NCBI GenBank assembly: GCA_015232865.1
Contig: JADFYU010000003.1
Location: 1 to 64,000 of the forward strand
Length of the DNA stretch: 64,000 nucleotides
Reading direction: 5' to 3'
Source: Magnetococcales bacterium
GTDB lineage: Bacteria > Pseudomonadota > Magnetococcia > Magnetococcales > UBA8363
This document shows, piece after piece, positions 56,748-64,000 of this stretch. Made by a program: the position numbers and the translations under genes. Under the pieces are notes generated by a model. The model saw nothing but the letters and a program-made list of their open reading frames with translations. It was not told the origin of the DNA and ran no database searches. The number at the start of each line of letters is the position of its first letter. Position 1 is the first letter of the stretch.

Positions 56748-59021
56748 ATGAATACGGTAACTGCTCTATCCCTCAAAGCAAAGCTTTCGATCATGCTCTT
56801 GCTACCACTGATTGGTCTGACCATTTTCGGAGTTCAAGGGGTTATTATTAAACAGGAACTTTCAGAAAAAATGACCGCCATGTCGGAGTTGAGTGGTCTG
56901 GCCGTTCGCATCAGCGCTCTGGTCCATGAAACCCAAAAAGAGCGGGGCATGACCGCTGGTTTTTTGGGCAGCAAGGGACAAAAATTCCGCTCAGAACTAC
57001 CCAAACAGAGAATCAACACCGATGAGCGGGCAAAAATTCTTAATGCGTTTTTGGCTGCCTTTCATGCAGAAGATTTCGGCACGGCCCTTCGATCCTCCCT
57101 CAACGATGCCCTGACTCAGCTCGGACAGATTGACCAGACCCGCTCAGCCGTTGATCGTCTGACCATTCCGACCCCCAAGGCCATCAGCTATTACACCAAT
57201 ATGAACTCCAAGTTCCTCAATACCATCAGCACCATGACCCAATTGGCTCCCAACGCGGAGATGTCCACCCGGACCGCCGGCTATGTCAATTATCTCATGG
57301 GAAAAGAACGAGCCGGTATTGAACGGGCCGTTTTGACCAATACCTTTGCCCGGAACAGCTTTGCTCCGGGAATGTTCCGAAAATTTGGCAGCCTGGTTAC
57401 CGCTCAGGAGACCTACACCCAGGCGTTCCTCTCTCTCGCCACCGAGGATCAAATTCGGTTTTTTAACGAAAAAATGTCCAGCCCGGCCATTGCTTCCGTC
57501 GAAAAAATGCGTACCACCGCCTTTGACAAAGGGACCGCCAGTGAAAAAGCCGACCTGTTGGCTCAACTCGAACGGGATATCGGATATGGAGGCGCCATCC
57601 ACCTGTTTAAAAATTATGTCTTACGTCGGACCCCTTACTATGCAGACGAGTTCATGGTCCGTTTCGAGCGGATCAACACCACCTTGGATCAACTCTCGGC
57701 TTTAACCAGCCCTCAAGATAAAACAGCCATCGAAGCTATTCGTGGCGTAATGGGGCAGTACAAAACCGGACTGGGCAAAATCATCCCATTAACTCAGACC
57801 GGTCTCTCCATTACCGATCTTGACCAGGCCGTCAAAGTCGATGATTCACCGGCCATCGAGGGTCTGCAAACTCTCCGTCAATCCTTCGCCAGCGGGCAGT
57901 TTGGGGTTGATCCCAACATCTGGTTCAAAACCATTACCGAAAAAATCAACCTGCTTAAAGAGGTGGAAAACCGTATTGCTGACGATCTTTCCAAACGCAC
58001 AATCGAACTCAACGATGAAGCCTCTACCGCTTTCTGGGGATATTTGATTTTTACCCTGATCGTCACCATTATTTCCGTTGCTTTTGGTATACTGATCAGT
58101 CGAGCTGTTCTCAATCAACTGGGAGGGGAGCCGGTTGACGTGATGGAATCCACCAACCGGGTCGCTAACGGGGATTTGACGGAAGATTTCAGCAGGGGCA
58201 GCCGTACCGGAATCAGCGGGTCGGTCCAACAGATGGTCGAGCGGCTTCGTTCCACAGTCAAACTCTTGGTCTCCATCGGCGACACCATCGTCGAACAAAG
58301 CGGTGCAGTCGGAACCAGCTCCAACCGCGTTTCAGAGGGGGCGTCCAGTCAGGCGGCTTCGATCGAGCAGACCTCGTCGGCCATGGAGGAGATGACCTCC
58401 AACATTCAGCAAAACACTGAAAATGCCAGAATTACGGAAAAAATCGCCCGCAAAGCCTCTCAAGACGCCAAAGAGAGCGGACAAGCGGTTTCTGAAGCGG
58501 TCAAAGCCATGAAGGAGATTGCCGAAAAAATCTTCATCATTGAAGACATTGCCCGTCAAACCAATTTGCTGGCCCTGAATGCCGCCATCGAAGCGGCCCG
58601 CGCGGGTGAGCATGGCAAAGGCTTTGCGGTGGTGGCCGCAGAGGTGCGCAAATTGGCCGAACGCAGTCAGACGGCCGCCGGCGAGATTACCCAACTCTCC
58701 TCCTCCAGCGTCGTGGTTGCCGAACGGGCCGGTGTTCTTCTCGGCACCCTGGTGCCGGACATTCAAAAAACCGCTGAGCTGATCCAGGAGATCACCGCCG
58801 CCTCCGAAGAGCAGGATCAAGGAGCCGGACAGATCAACCAGGCGATACAACAACTGGATCAAGTCATTCAACAAAACGCCGCTTCAGCCCAGGAGATGGC
58901 CTCCACAGCCGAAGAACTGTCCGCTCAGGCGGCTGATATGCAACAAGCGGTAGCCTTTTTCAACATTGGCCGTCAGACCCGCCAATCCAAACCAAACAAC
59001 AAGGCCATAGCACTCTACTAA
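56748..59021 (+). CDS. Methyl-accepting chemotaxis protein with NIT sensor domain
   Basis: About 757 residues from ATG 56748. Helix at 12-35, then a nitrate/nitrite-sensing (NIT) domain at about 45-280 ([37 protein letters not shown]), a second helix at about 430-452, HAMP-like [20 protein letters not shown] and a signalling hairpin with [29 protein letters not shown]. The ligand may be nitrate or nitrite, by analogy. No CheR pentapeptide. No flanking che genes. Confidence 0.93.
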   Translation: MNTVTALSLKAKLSIMLLLPLIGLTIFGVQGVIIKQELSEKMTAMSELSGLAVRISALVHETQKERGMTAGFLGSKGQKFRSELPKQRINTDERAKILNAFLAAFHAEDFGTALRSSLNDALTQLGQIDQTRSAVDRLTIPTPKAISYYTNMNSKFLNTISTMTQLAPNAEMSTRTAGYVNYLMGKERAGIERAVLTNTFARNSFAPGMFRKFGSLVTAQETYTQAFLSLATEDQIRFFNEKMSSPAIASVEKMRTTAFDKGTASEKADLLAQLERDIGYGGAIHLFKNYVLRRTPYYADEFMVRFERINTTLDQLSALTSPQDKTAIEAIRGVMGQYKTGLGKIIPLTQTGLSITDLDQAVKVDDSPAIEGLQTLRQSFASGQFGVDPNIWFKTITEKINLLKEVENRIADDLSKRTIELNDEASTAFWGYLIFTLIVTIISVAFGILISRAVLNQLGGEPVDVMESTNRVANGDLTEDFSRGSRTGISGSVQQMVERLRSTVKLLVSIGDTIVEQSGAVGTSSNRVSEGASSQAASIEQTSSAMEEMTSNIQQNTENARITEKIARKASQDAKESGQAVSEAVKAMKEIAEKIFIIEDIARQTNLLALNAAIEAARAGEHGKGFAVVAAEVRKLAERSQTAAGEITQLSSSSVVVAERAGVLLGTLVPDIQKTAELIQEITAASEEQDQGAGQINQAIQQLDQVIQQNAASAQEMASTAEELSAQAADMQQAVAFFNIGRQTRQSKPNNKAIALY

Positions 59022-59067
59022 GGAGTCTTTCAAACCGGACTTTAATTTGGGATCATCGACCATTTAT

Positions 59068-59101
59068 CCTAGATTCAGCACTTCCAACTGCCGAATCTAG
59101 G
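59068..59101 (+). terminator. Hairpin after the chemoreceptor gene
   Basis: Perfect 9-bp arms CCTAGATTC/GAATCTAGG, loop of 16 nt, followed by a weak TTTA tail. Probably ends the chemoreceptor transcript. Confidence 0.5.
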
Positions 59102-59288
59102 TTTATGGCTTGATGGTCACTTTTTTAGTACACAAACTCTTTTCTTCCTTGATTCAGCTTTCACTCCGAGTCACGATTTCCACGGGACCGTTCACAGGGC
59201 CGTCGGTGTCGTCGTCATGATTTTACGATGCAACCGGAATTTTGCACCAACCATCCCCGATTGGGATTAACCAAAGAGAAAGAAGACC

Positions 59289-60170
59289 ATGGCCGATACA
59301 GATGGAATGACAGACTCCCACGACTATTTTCTTCAAATTCCAGCCTCGACCCCAACCTTTCCGCTCAAAGGGTGCCACTCCCTGGACTGGGGCATGAAAA
59401 ACAGATTGGCCAATATTTTCGACCCCAAAACGGGTCGAACCGTTATGTTGGCCGTAGATCACGGTTATTTTATGGGACCAACCACCGGGCTGGAACGCAT
59501 CGACGTCACCATCAACCCGCTTTTGGACTATGCCAACACTTTGATGTGTACCCGTGGAATTTTGCGATCCACCATCCCCGCCACCTTCAACAAAGGGGTG
59601 GTCTTGAGAGCCAGTGGCGGCCCCAGCATCTTGAAAGAGCTGTCGGATGAGCGGATTGCCGTTGACATGGAAGACGCCCTGCGCCTCAACGTCTCCGCGG
59701 TAGCGGTTCAGGTCTTTATCGGCGGTGAGTTTGAAACCACCTCCGTGCATAACATGACCCGTCTGGTCGATGCCGGAAACCGGTACGGCGTACCGGTATT
59801 GGGTGTAACCGCTGTCGGAAAGCAGATGGCACGTGATGCCCAATATATGCGCCTGGCAACCCGGATTTGTGCCGAACTGGGATGCGCCTACGTCAAGACC
59901 TACTATGTTGAAAAGGATTTTGAAACCGTCACCGCCTCCTGCCCGGTTCCCATCGTCATCGCCGGTGGTAAAAAACAGCCGGAACTGGACGCGTTGACCA
60001 TGGCCTATAATGCCATACAACAGGGAGCGGCCGGAGTAGACATGGGGCGAAACATCTTCCAATCCGAGGCTCCGATTGCCATGATCCAGGCCGTTTCACG
60101 GGTGGTTCATGAGGAACTGAAACCCAAAGAGGCGTTTGAATACTATGAAACGTTGAAAAACGAAAAATAG
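59289..60170 (+). CDS. LsrF-like / DeoC-FbaB class aldolase
   Basis: 293 residues. [40 protein letters not shown] matches the start of LsrF, 3-hydroxy-5-phosphonooxypentane-2,4-dione thiolase; a conserved Lys is in [11 protein letters not shown], and the phosphate-site AGGKKQ and [10 protein letters not shown] are present. In AI-2 degradation LsrF cleaves the final product. No lsr transporter, kinase or regulator is nearby, so a related aldolase role (e.g. FBA-I or 2-amino-3,7-dideoxyheptulosonate synthase type) cannot be excluded. Confidence 0.8.
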   Translation: MADTDGMTDSHDYFLQIPASTPTFPLKGCHSLDWGMKNRLANIFDPKTGRTVMLAVDHGYFMGPTTGLERIDVTINPLLDYANTLMCTRGILRSTIPATFNKGVVLRASGGPSILKELSDERIAVDMEDALRLNVSAVAVQVFIGGEFETTSVHNMTRLVDAGNRYGVPVLGVTAVGKQMARDAQYMRLATRICAELGCAYVKTYYVEKDFETVTASCPVPIVIAGGKKQPELDALTMAYNAIQQGAAGVDMGRNIFQSEAPIAMIQAVSRVVHEELKPKEAFEYYETLKNEK

Positions 60171-60190
60171 ATACTCTCCAGCCCCGGCTT

Positions 60191-60241
60191 CAGGCTCTGT
60201 TGACATTCAGAAGATGGAAATGCGAAGACCAACAGAGCCTG
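60191..60241. repeat. 12-bp inverted repeat between convergent genes
   Basis: CAGGCTCTGTTG (60191-60202) and CAACAGAGCCTG (60230-60241) flank 27 nt between the LsrF-like and GAF-DAC-like genes. Likely an end-of-transcript hairpin; no T-run. Confidence 0.6.
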
Positions 60242-60272
60242 GCCTCTTGTCCTTATCGTGCCGCGTCCCGAA

Positions 60273-62069
60273 TCATCCCTTCCACAACCGGCCCAGACAA
60301 TCCGGCCACCAATAGATGCTCTGCTCATCTTTATAGGTCAACCCCGCCACCGGTCCATCTTGCGAGACGACAAAAGCCACCGCTCCCGGACATTGACCGA
60401 TGAAATTGACCGCTGAAGCATGGCGGGCTCCCAATTTTTTAAAATCGAGATGGATGGAGGGAAAAATGGGTTCCGTATCCCAAGAGACGATCTGTCCGGT
60501 CCAGATTTTGGCGTGCAGCATGGCTCCGAAGACCATCGGACTCAAGCGGTCCGAGAGGACCAGAGCGCCATCGACACGGGTCAAGTTGGCCAGCAGATCA
60601 ATCAGGGAGGTCATCGCATGTTTTTCAGCCAACAACGAAGAGAGTTTGGCATGGCGGCCATGGGTATCACGATTGCTCTGAACCCAGGACTCCAATTGTG
60701 CAAATCGGGCCAGGGATGACGAGGCTTCCGGGGCGGCTTTCAGAGGAAAGCGAGGGTCCATCAACTCAAAGGCCTGTTGCTGACAATAGAGCGGAAGCCA
60801 GATGACCGCCCCACCATGGCCGGCACTGGAGATCGCCAGAAGCAGACGATCGATAAAGTTTTGATAGACATCCCAATAGAGCATATCCAACTGATCAAAT
60901 TCGGGATGGTTTCGCAACTCCTTGACCAGATTCCAAGCCAGCGGACTTTCTGTAAAACGGGTGGCGTTGGAGATGATGAACCGATCGGATGAAAACTTTC
61001 CGACCGAATCGTAGCCACGAAAAAAATTCAGATTTCCCGGCTCTTTGACTGCAACGGACAACCAACTGCTCTTCAGGCACGAAAAGGTGTTGGCGTTGAA
61101 TCGATACAGATCCTCTCCAGAAAAGCAGACCACGCCGATAATTTCAAGATCGTCCGGTTCATCTTCGGCGGGAATGACGATCAGGGTGGTATTCATGTAG
61201 TCAAAAGAGGGAGCCAGAGCGACCAGTGAATCCACCCGCAAAGGCATGACCTTTTCATAAAACAGCACGTGTACATCAGACCGGGATATACGGGATAATT
61301 CCGAGCGATGGCGCAGCAGGGTCACATTGAGTTGAATGGCCTGATCCTCTTTTCGATACAAGCTGGCATAGTAGATGGCATCCAACAGAATGCGCAAATG
61401 TTCCAGGCGCGGCGGTTTTTCCCGCTTGTTGGAGTCGATTTTTTTCCAAGCCGAAATAATCCGATTGAGAATGGTCAAACTGAAAATGACCTTGTTGGAT
61501 TGATGACCGGAAACCCTGCTCAGTTCCCGTTGAACTTTAAGCAGCGCATCTTCCCCCCTTTTTCGGATGATCACCCCAGCCAGAATTGCGGCTAAAGCCG
61601 TCAACACCCCCTCCACCGATTCTTTTCGGATATGACCGTCCGGCACATAGAGGTTGATCACGCCTAAAACCCGATCGTTGGAGCGAATCGGAACACAGTA
61701 ATGACCGTGCTCCTCCATTCCTTGATAGCGAAATTGATGGTTTCGATCCATACAATCGATGAAAAAAATCTCCCCCATCTCCGCCGTGCGGCCACAGATA
61801 CAGTAACCAAAAGGAATCTGGGCGCAGTTTTCCAACAGCTCCTGGGGCATGTCATGGTGAACCACCAGATTCAGGGTATCCCCTTCGGAGTTGGCCAGAA
61901 AAATACCACCACGGGCATGGAAGGCCATATCTGGAAGCGTTAAAATCAACTCCAGAAACGCTTCCAGATGTTCCTCCAGAGTCAGCGGCTCCAGAGAGCA
62001 ACTCAATGCCGAGTTGATGATCCCTTGAAGTTGCTTATTCCATTCGAGAATTTTTTTAATTTCCGACAT
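60273..62069 (-). CDS. GAF domain protein with C-terminal DisA_N (diadenylate cyclase)-like domain
   Basis: About 598 residues from ATG 62069. A GAF domain occupies about 20-165 (FGYCICGRTAEMGEIFFIDCMD; HYCVPIRSNDRVLGVINLYV). A middle region of about 300 residues is unassigned. The end has DGALVLSDRLSPMVFGAML (DGA 500-502) and LGARHASAVNFIGQCPGAVAFVVSQDG (ARHA 548-551), paralleling the DGA and T-R-H-R motifs of DAC domains. The Thr and the second Arg are replaced by Ala, so c-di-AMP synthesis may be lost or changed. Cytoplasmic. The frame from 62165 enters a palindromic repeat and is rejected. Confidence 0.75.
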   Translation of the reverse strand: MSEIKKILEWNKQLQGIINSALSCSLEPLTLEEHLEAFLELILTLPDMAFHARGGIFLANSEGDTLNLVVHHDMPQELLENCAQIPFGYCICGRTAEMGEIFFIDCMDRNHQFRYQGMEEHGHYCVPIRSNDRVLGVINLYVPDGHIRKESVEGVLTALAAILAGVIIRKRGEDALLKVQRELSRVSGHQSNKVIFSLTILNRIISAWKKIDSNKREKPPRLEHLRILLDAIYYASLYRKEDQAIQLNVTLLRHRSELSRISRSDVHVLFYEKVMPLRVDSLVALAPSFDYMNTTLIVIPAEDEPDDLEIIGVVCFSGEDLYRFNANTFSCLKSSWLSVAVKEPGNLNFFRGYDSVGKFSSDRFIISNATRFTESPLAWNLVKELRNHPEFDQLDMLYWDVYQNFIDRLLLAISSAGHGGAVIWLPLYCQQQAFELMDPRFPLKAAPEASSSLARFAQLESWVQSNRDTHGRHAKLSSLLAEKHAMTSLIDLLANLTRVDGALVLSDRLSPMVFGAMLHAKIWTGQIVSWDTEPIFPSIHLDFKKLGARHASAVNFIGQCPGAVAFVVSQDGPVAGLTYKDEQSIYWWPDCLGRLWKG

Positions 62070-62080
62070 AGACCGATCAT

Positions 62081-62130
62081 CCCAGAAACGGAGGTTGGCG
62101 GTGCGTGCCGAAAGCCGCCGTTTCCAGGGA
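62081..62130. repeat. Palindromic repeat (REP-like), copy 3
   Basis: CCCAGAAACGGAGGTTGGCG, GTGCGTGCCGAAAGCCGCCG, TTTCCAGGGA in sequence; related to copies 1 and 2. Lies in the 5' region of the GAF-DAC-like gene. Confidence 0.65.
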
Positions 62131-62226
62131 TATCCCAGCAAAACAGCACTGAATTTCGACCGCACCCGCTCAGCTTAACAAATGGAAATCCTTTTTTTCC
62201 ATACCTTTTTCCAGAAACCCACTTCT

Positions 62227-62513
62227 TTATTTGTGCTCTTCCACTTTTGAGAGCAGGATTTTCAGTGGATGTGCCGTCGGCAAAACCAAAGCATCACCAT
62301 CGGCCAGAAAACCCGCCTGGCATCGGGCCACCAGGAAGCGGCCTGTTCAATCTCCTGCAAAACATCATTTAATGGTTTGGCCAAAAAGGTTTTGTGCCGA
62401 TACATGGAGCAGAAACGACAGCGATTGAAGCTACAACCGATGGTCGCCTGGATAATCAGGTTATCCCCCTCGGAAGGCGGGCAATAGAGCGGCGGAATAT
62501 AATTGAGCACCAA
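62227..62513 (-). pseudogene. Broken radical SAM gene, N-terminal fragment with frameshift
   Basis: The first ~80 residues match the N-terminus of Elp3-like/B12-independent radical SAM proteins: NYIPPLYCPPSEGDNLIIQATIGCSFNRCRFCSMYRHKTFLAKPL with CxxxxCxxC-type cluster cysteines. The reading frame then breaks after PDARRVF: restoring one T in a T-run near 62310 gives LADGDALVLPTAHPLKILL, the expected family continuation, then a stop at 62227 after about 95 residues. Starts are TTG or GTG only. Whole enzymes are 300+ residues, so this is a relic even without the frameshift. Confidence 0.8.
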
Positions 62514-62732
62514 ATCTCCCTGTTTTTCATTTTTTTACAATTTGTTATCGGCGAAAGAAACGGAAAAAACCTTGAAAATCAGCTAACTATCAATAAATGA
62601 TGTTTTTTTGTTTCTCAATTAGTTTGTCCGCCAACAAACCAGTAAACATCAGCCTTCCAGCCCCATTGCAGCAAATAATATCAACAATATCTGTAATCCA
62701 CTATCATCATCAAACCGATAAATCCACTATCT

Positions 62733-62754
62733 AGCGGTTGTACCGCGGTTTTTA
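62733..62754 (+). terminator. Small hairpin with T-run ahead of a secreted-protein gene
   Basis: GCGGT-TGT-ACCGC followed by GGTTTTTATT, 23 bp before the ATG at 62777. Could be a leader attenuator or an upstream terminator; weak. Confidence 0.35.
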
Positions 62755-62776
62755 TTGTGTAGCGAGGAGATTTCAA

Positions 62777-63460
62777 ATGAAGGATTTGTTTTTCAAGGCT
62801 GGGAAATACAGCAAAAACATATTGATGGCCGGTTTTTTGAGCCTTTCAGTTACAGCCTGTGGCCATACCATTGACCCAACCCTGAGCCGCCTGCCGACCT
62901 ATGAGATGCCGACTGCCGTGGTTGTGCAGACTCCGCCAGTCCGATTGCCCGGACAGGTGGGTGTTGGTCAGATCCCTCTGGCCGCTCCTCCTCACTATGC
63001 CACAACCGGGCAGTTCTCCGCAGCTCAAGCCTACATGGCGATGCCAAGCTCCGGCTACCAGGCACAGCCTTCAGCCTCCATGCCTCAAACGCTGTCTCGG
63101 ACTGACGGCGCAACGGTCATTCAACAGGCACCCATTACCCTGCAAAGACCGTCCATCGTCGTTCCACAACAACCGATCTGGGTCGGCAATCCACCATTGC
63201 CGATTCCCCAGCCGCCGGTTGTGATCAATCAACCTCCGGTGGTCTACCAACAACCCAGCGTAATCGTCCGACCACCACAGATTGAATTTGGCATGCCGGT
63301 CCAGGCATATCCCATGATGATGGCGCCGGCCGTGACAGCCGTACCGGTGCAGCCCTGCCCGACAATCCATTGTTCAGCCCCTTCTCAACCTCGGATCGTC
63401 GCCCCGTCCGTGGTTGTACCCAGCCGGGTGGAAAAAGAAGATTATCTTCCCCCAAAATAA
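62777..63460 (+). CDS. Proline/valine/glutamine-rich lipoprotein or exported protein
   Basis: About 227 residues from ATG 62777 with GAGGAG 7 nt upstream. A signal peptide ends near SVTACGH, which contains a possible lipobox Cys. The mature part is Pro/Val/Gln-rich with repeated PQ/PPVV stretches (IPQPPVVINQPPVVYQQPSVIV), suggesting an extended envelope structure. No family recognised. First of three neighbouring exported-protein genes on the plus strand. Confidence 0.65.
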   Translation: MKDLFFKAGKYSKNILMAGFLSLSVTACGHTIDPTLSRLPTYEMPTAVVVQTPPVRLPGQVGVGQIPLAAPPHYATTGQFSAAQAYMAMPSSGYQAQPSASMPQTLSRTDGATVIQQAPITLQRPSIVVPQQPIWVGNPPLPIPQPPVVINQPPVVYQQPSVIVRPPQIEFGMPVQAYPMMMAPAVTAVPVQPCPTIHCSAPSQPRIVAPSVVVPSRVEKEDYLPPK

Positions 63461-63511
63461 TTCGGGTATGATATCATCTCATTTCCAACCGTTTTTAGGA
63501 ATAAATTGATC

Positions 63512-63895
63512 ATGAAACGTTTACGACTCTATCTCGCCGGAATCACCTTGACTACCGCCCTGACCTTTGGAGCGGGAACAGTCAAGGCGGGCACCTTGAC
63601 TGTTCCACACAACAAACAGGATCGGGTGATTGTCTATACCTACACCACCCTGTATGCTCACCCTATCGATTATTGGTGGCATCTGAATCCATCGGAGTCC
63701 GGTTCCTGGGATTATTTTTCTCCAGTCGATTCCATTCGTCAGCCCATTGCCCTGGAAGCGGGGACAATTCCCACTTACGGAACACCCAGGCCTGAAATCA
63801 GATTGCCGGTCAAACGATCATTCTCCAGCGATTCGGTCTATGGAAACCCTGCTGTCACAGGAACGCCGCCTGCCTACCAGCAGACCAGCTACTGA
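63512..63895 (+). CDS. Small secreted protein, unknown
   Basis: About 127 residues. Signal peptide (MKRLRLYLAGITLTTALTFGAGTVKAG) then a Tyr/Trp-rich mature domain with VYTYTTLYAHPIDYWWHLNPSESG and a Pro/Thr-rich tail. An ATG at 63506 is two codons earlier; AGGA is upstream. Unknown family. Separated by 51 bp from the preceding gene and by about 41 bp from the next, so possibly one operon. Confidence 0.65.
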   Translation: MKRLRLYLAGITLTTALTFGAGTVKAGTLTVPHNKQDRVIVYTYTTLYAHPIDYWWHLNPSESGSWDYFSPVDSIRQPIALEAGTIPTYGTPRPEIRLPVKRSFSSDSVYGNPAVTGTPPAYQQTSY

Positions 63896-63936
63896 GCGAC
63901 TATCAATATAATCAAAAGATAAACTAAGGAGTAAAC

Positions 63937-64000
63937 ATGAACACCTCCGTTCGCAAACCATTCAAAACCACCTTATTGGCCGGCGCGGCTCTCTTGGCAG
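63937..64000 (+). CDS. Start of an exported-protein gene, cut by the window edge
   Basis: ATG at 63937 with AAGGAG 5-11 nt upstream; the 21 visible residues (MNTSVRKPFKTTLLAGAALLA) read as a signal peptide. The rest lies outside. Same strand and style as the two preceding genes. Confidence 0.7.
   Translation, partial: MNTSVRKPFKTTLLAGAALLA

Noticed and set aside
1..64000. CRISPR arrays, prophage, insertion sequences or rRNA
   Set aside because: No regularly spaced repeats, integrase/transposase motifs or rRNA segments were seen.

Overview
The window is a gene-dense stretch of bacterial chromosome (roughly 50-55% G+C by eye). Gene content points to a Gram-negative proteobacterium: Tat genes, a sigma-E/RseA/RseC/DegP envelope-stress cluster, LipA, HemB, RNase J, lipoproteins, FlgO-type outer-membrane proteins, and many chemotaxis and c-di-GMP proteins. 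Some synteny is gammaproteobacterial (nadB divergent from rpoE-rseA-rseC-degP; purM-purN; a DUF2066 gene followed by an hda-like gene; ispE followed by tRNA-Gln). RNase J, the exosortase-A-type glycosyltransferase and the signalling load fit a deep-branching lineage better, and Magnetococcia-like bacteria are a reasonable but unproven guess. No prophage, transposase, CRISPR array or rRNA was found.

Layout. 0-6 kb: two prepilin-like genes, rpsU, then degP-rseC-rseA-rpoE, all on the minus strand. 6-14 kb: nadB, a small membrane protein, purM-purN, a 328-bp intergenic region with nested inverted repeats, DUF2066, an hda-like gene, a small membrane protein and a diguanylate cyclase. 14-18 kb: hemB, a PP-loop sulfurtransferase-like gene, a tusA-like gene and a glycosyltransferase. 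18-20 kb: a PP2C phosphatase and an adenylate cyclase-FHA protein. 20-26 kb: lipA, a DHH phosphoesterase, a fused MEMO-AMMECR1 protein, a TetR regulator with a clear promoter, tRNA-Gln and ispE. 26-30 kb: a signalling operon (CheY-like, CheC-like, hybrid kinase with HPt, REC-GGDEF). 30-37 kb: a radical SAM/SPASM gene with a small partner, an orphan 68-aa gene, an HBM chemoreceptor, an SQR-like oxidoreductase and a U32 peptidase (TrhP-like). 37-46 kb: acuI-type reductase, an MscS-like protein, two FlgO-domain lipoproteins, recA and parC. 46-54 kb: tatABC-rnj-ftsK-lipoprotein on the minus strand, a CcmI-like TPR protein and a short J-domain protein. 54-64 kb: a Na/Pi cotransporter, a NIT-domain chemoreceptor, an LsrF-like aldolase, a GAF protein with a C-terminal DisA_N (diadenylate cyclase)-like domain, a broken radical SAM gene, and a run of small exported proteins that continues past the window edge.

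How the genes fit together. The sigma-E block is a self-contained envelope-stress circuit without rseB. The 26-30 kb operon combines a phosphorelay, a CheC-type phosphatase and c-di-GMP synthesis. PP2C plus an FHA-bearing cyclase suggests Ser/Thr phosphorylation feeding cAMP output. The GAF-DAC-like protein and the DHH phosphoesterase could be opposite ends of a c-di-AMP-like system, although both carry changes at conserved positions. A dispersed palindromic (REP-like) repeat occurs in at least three intergenic regions.
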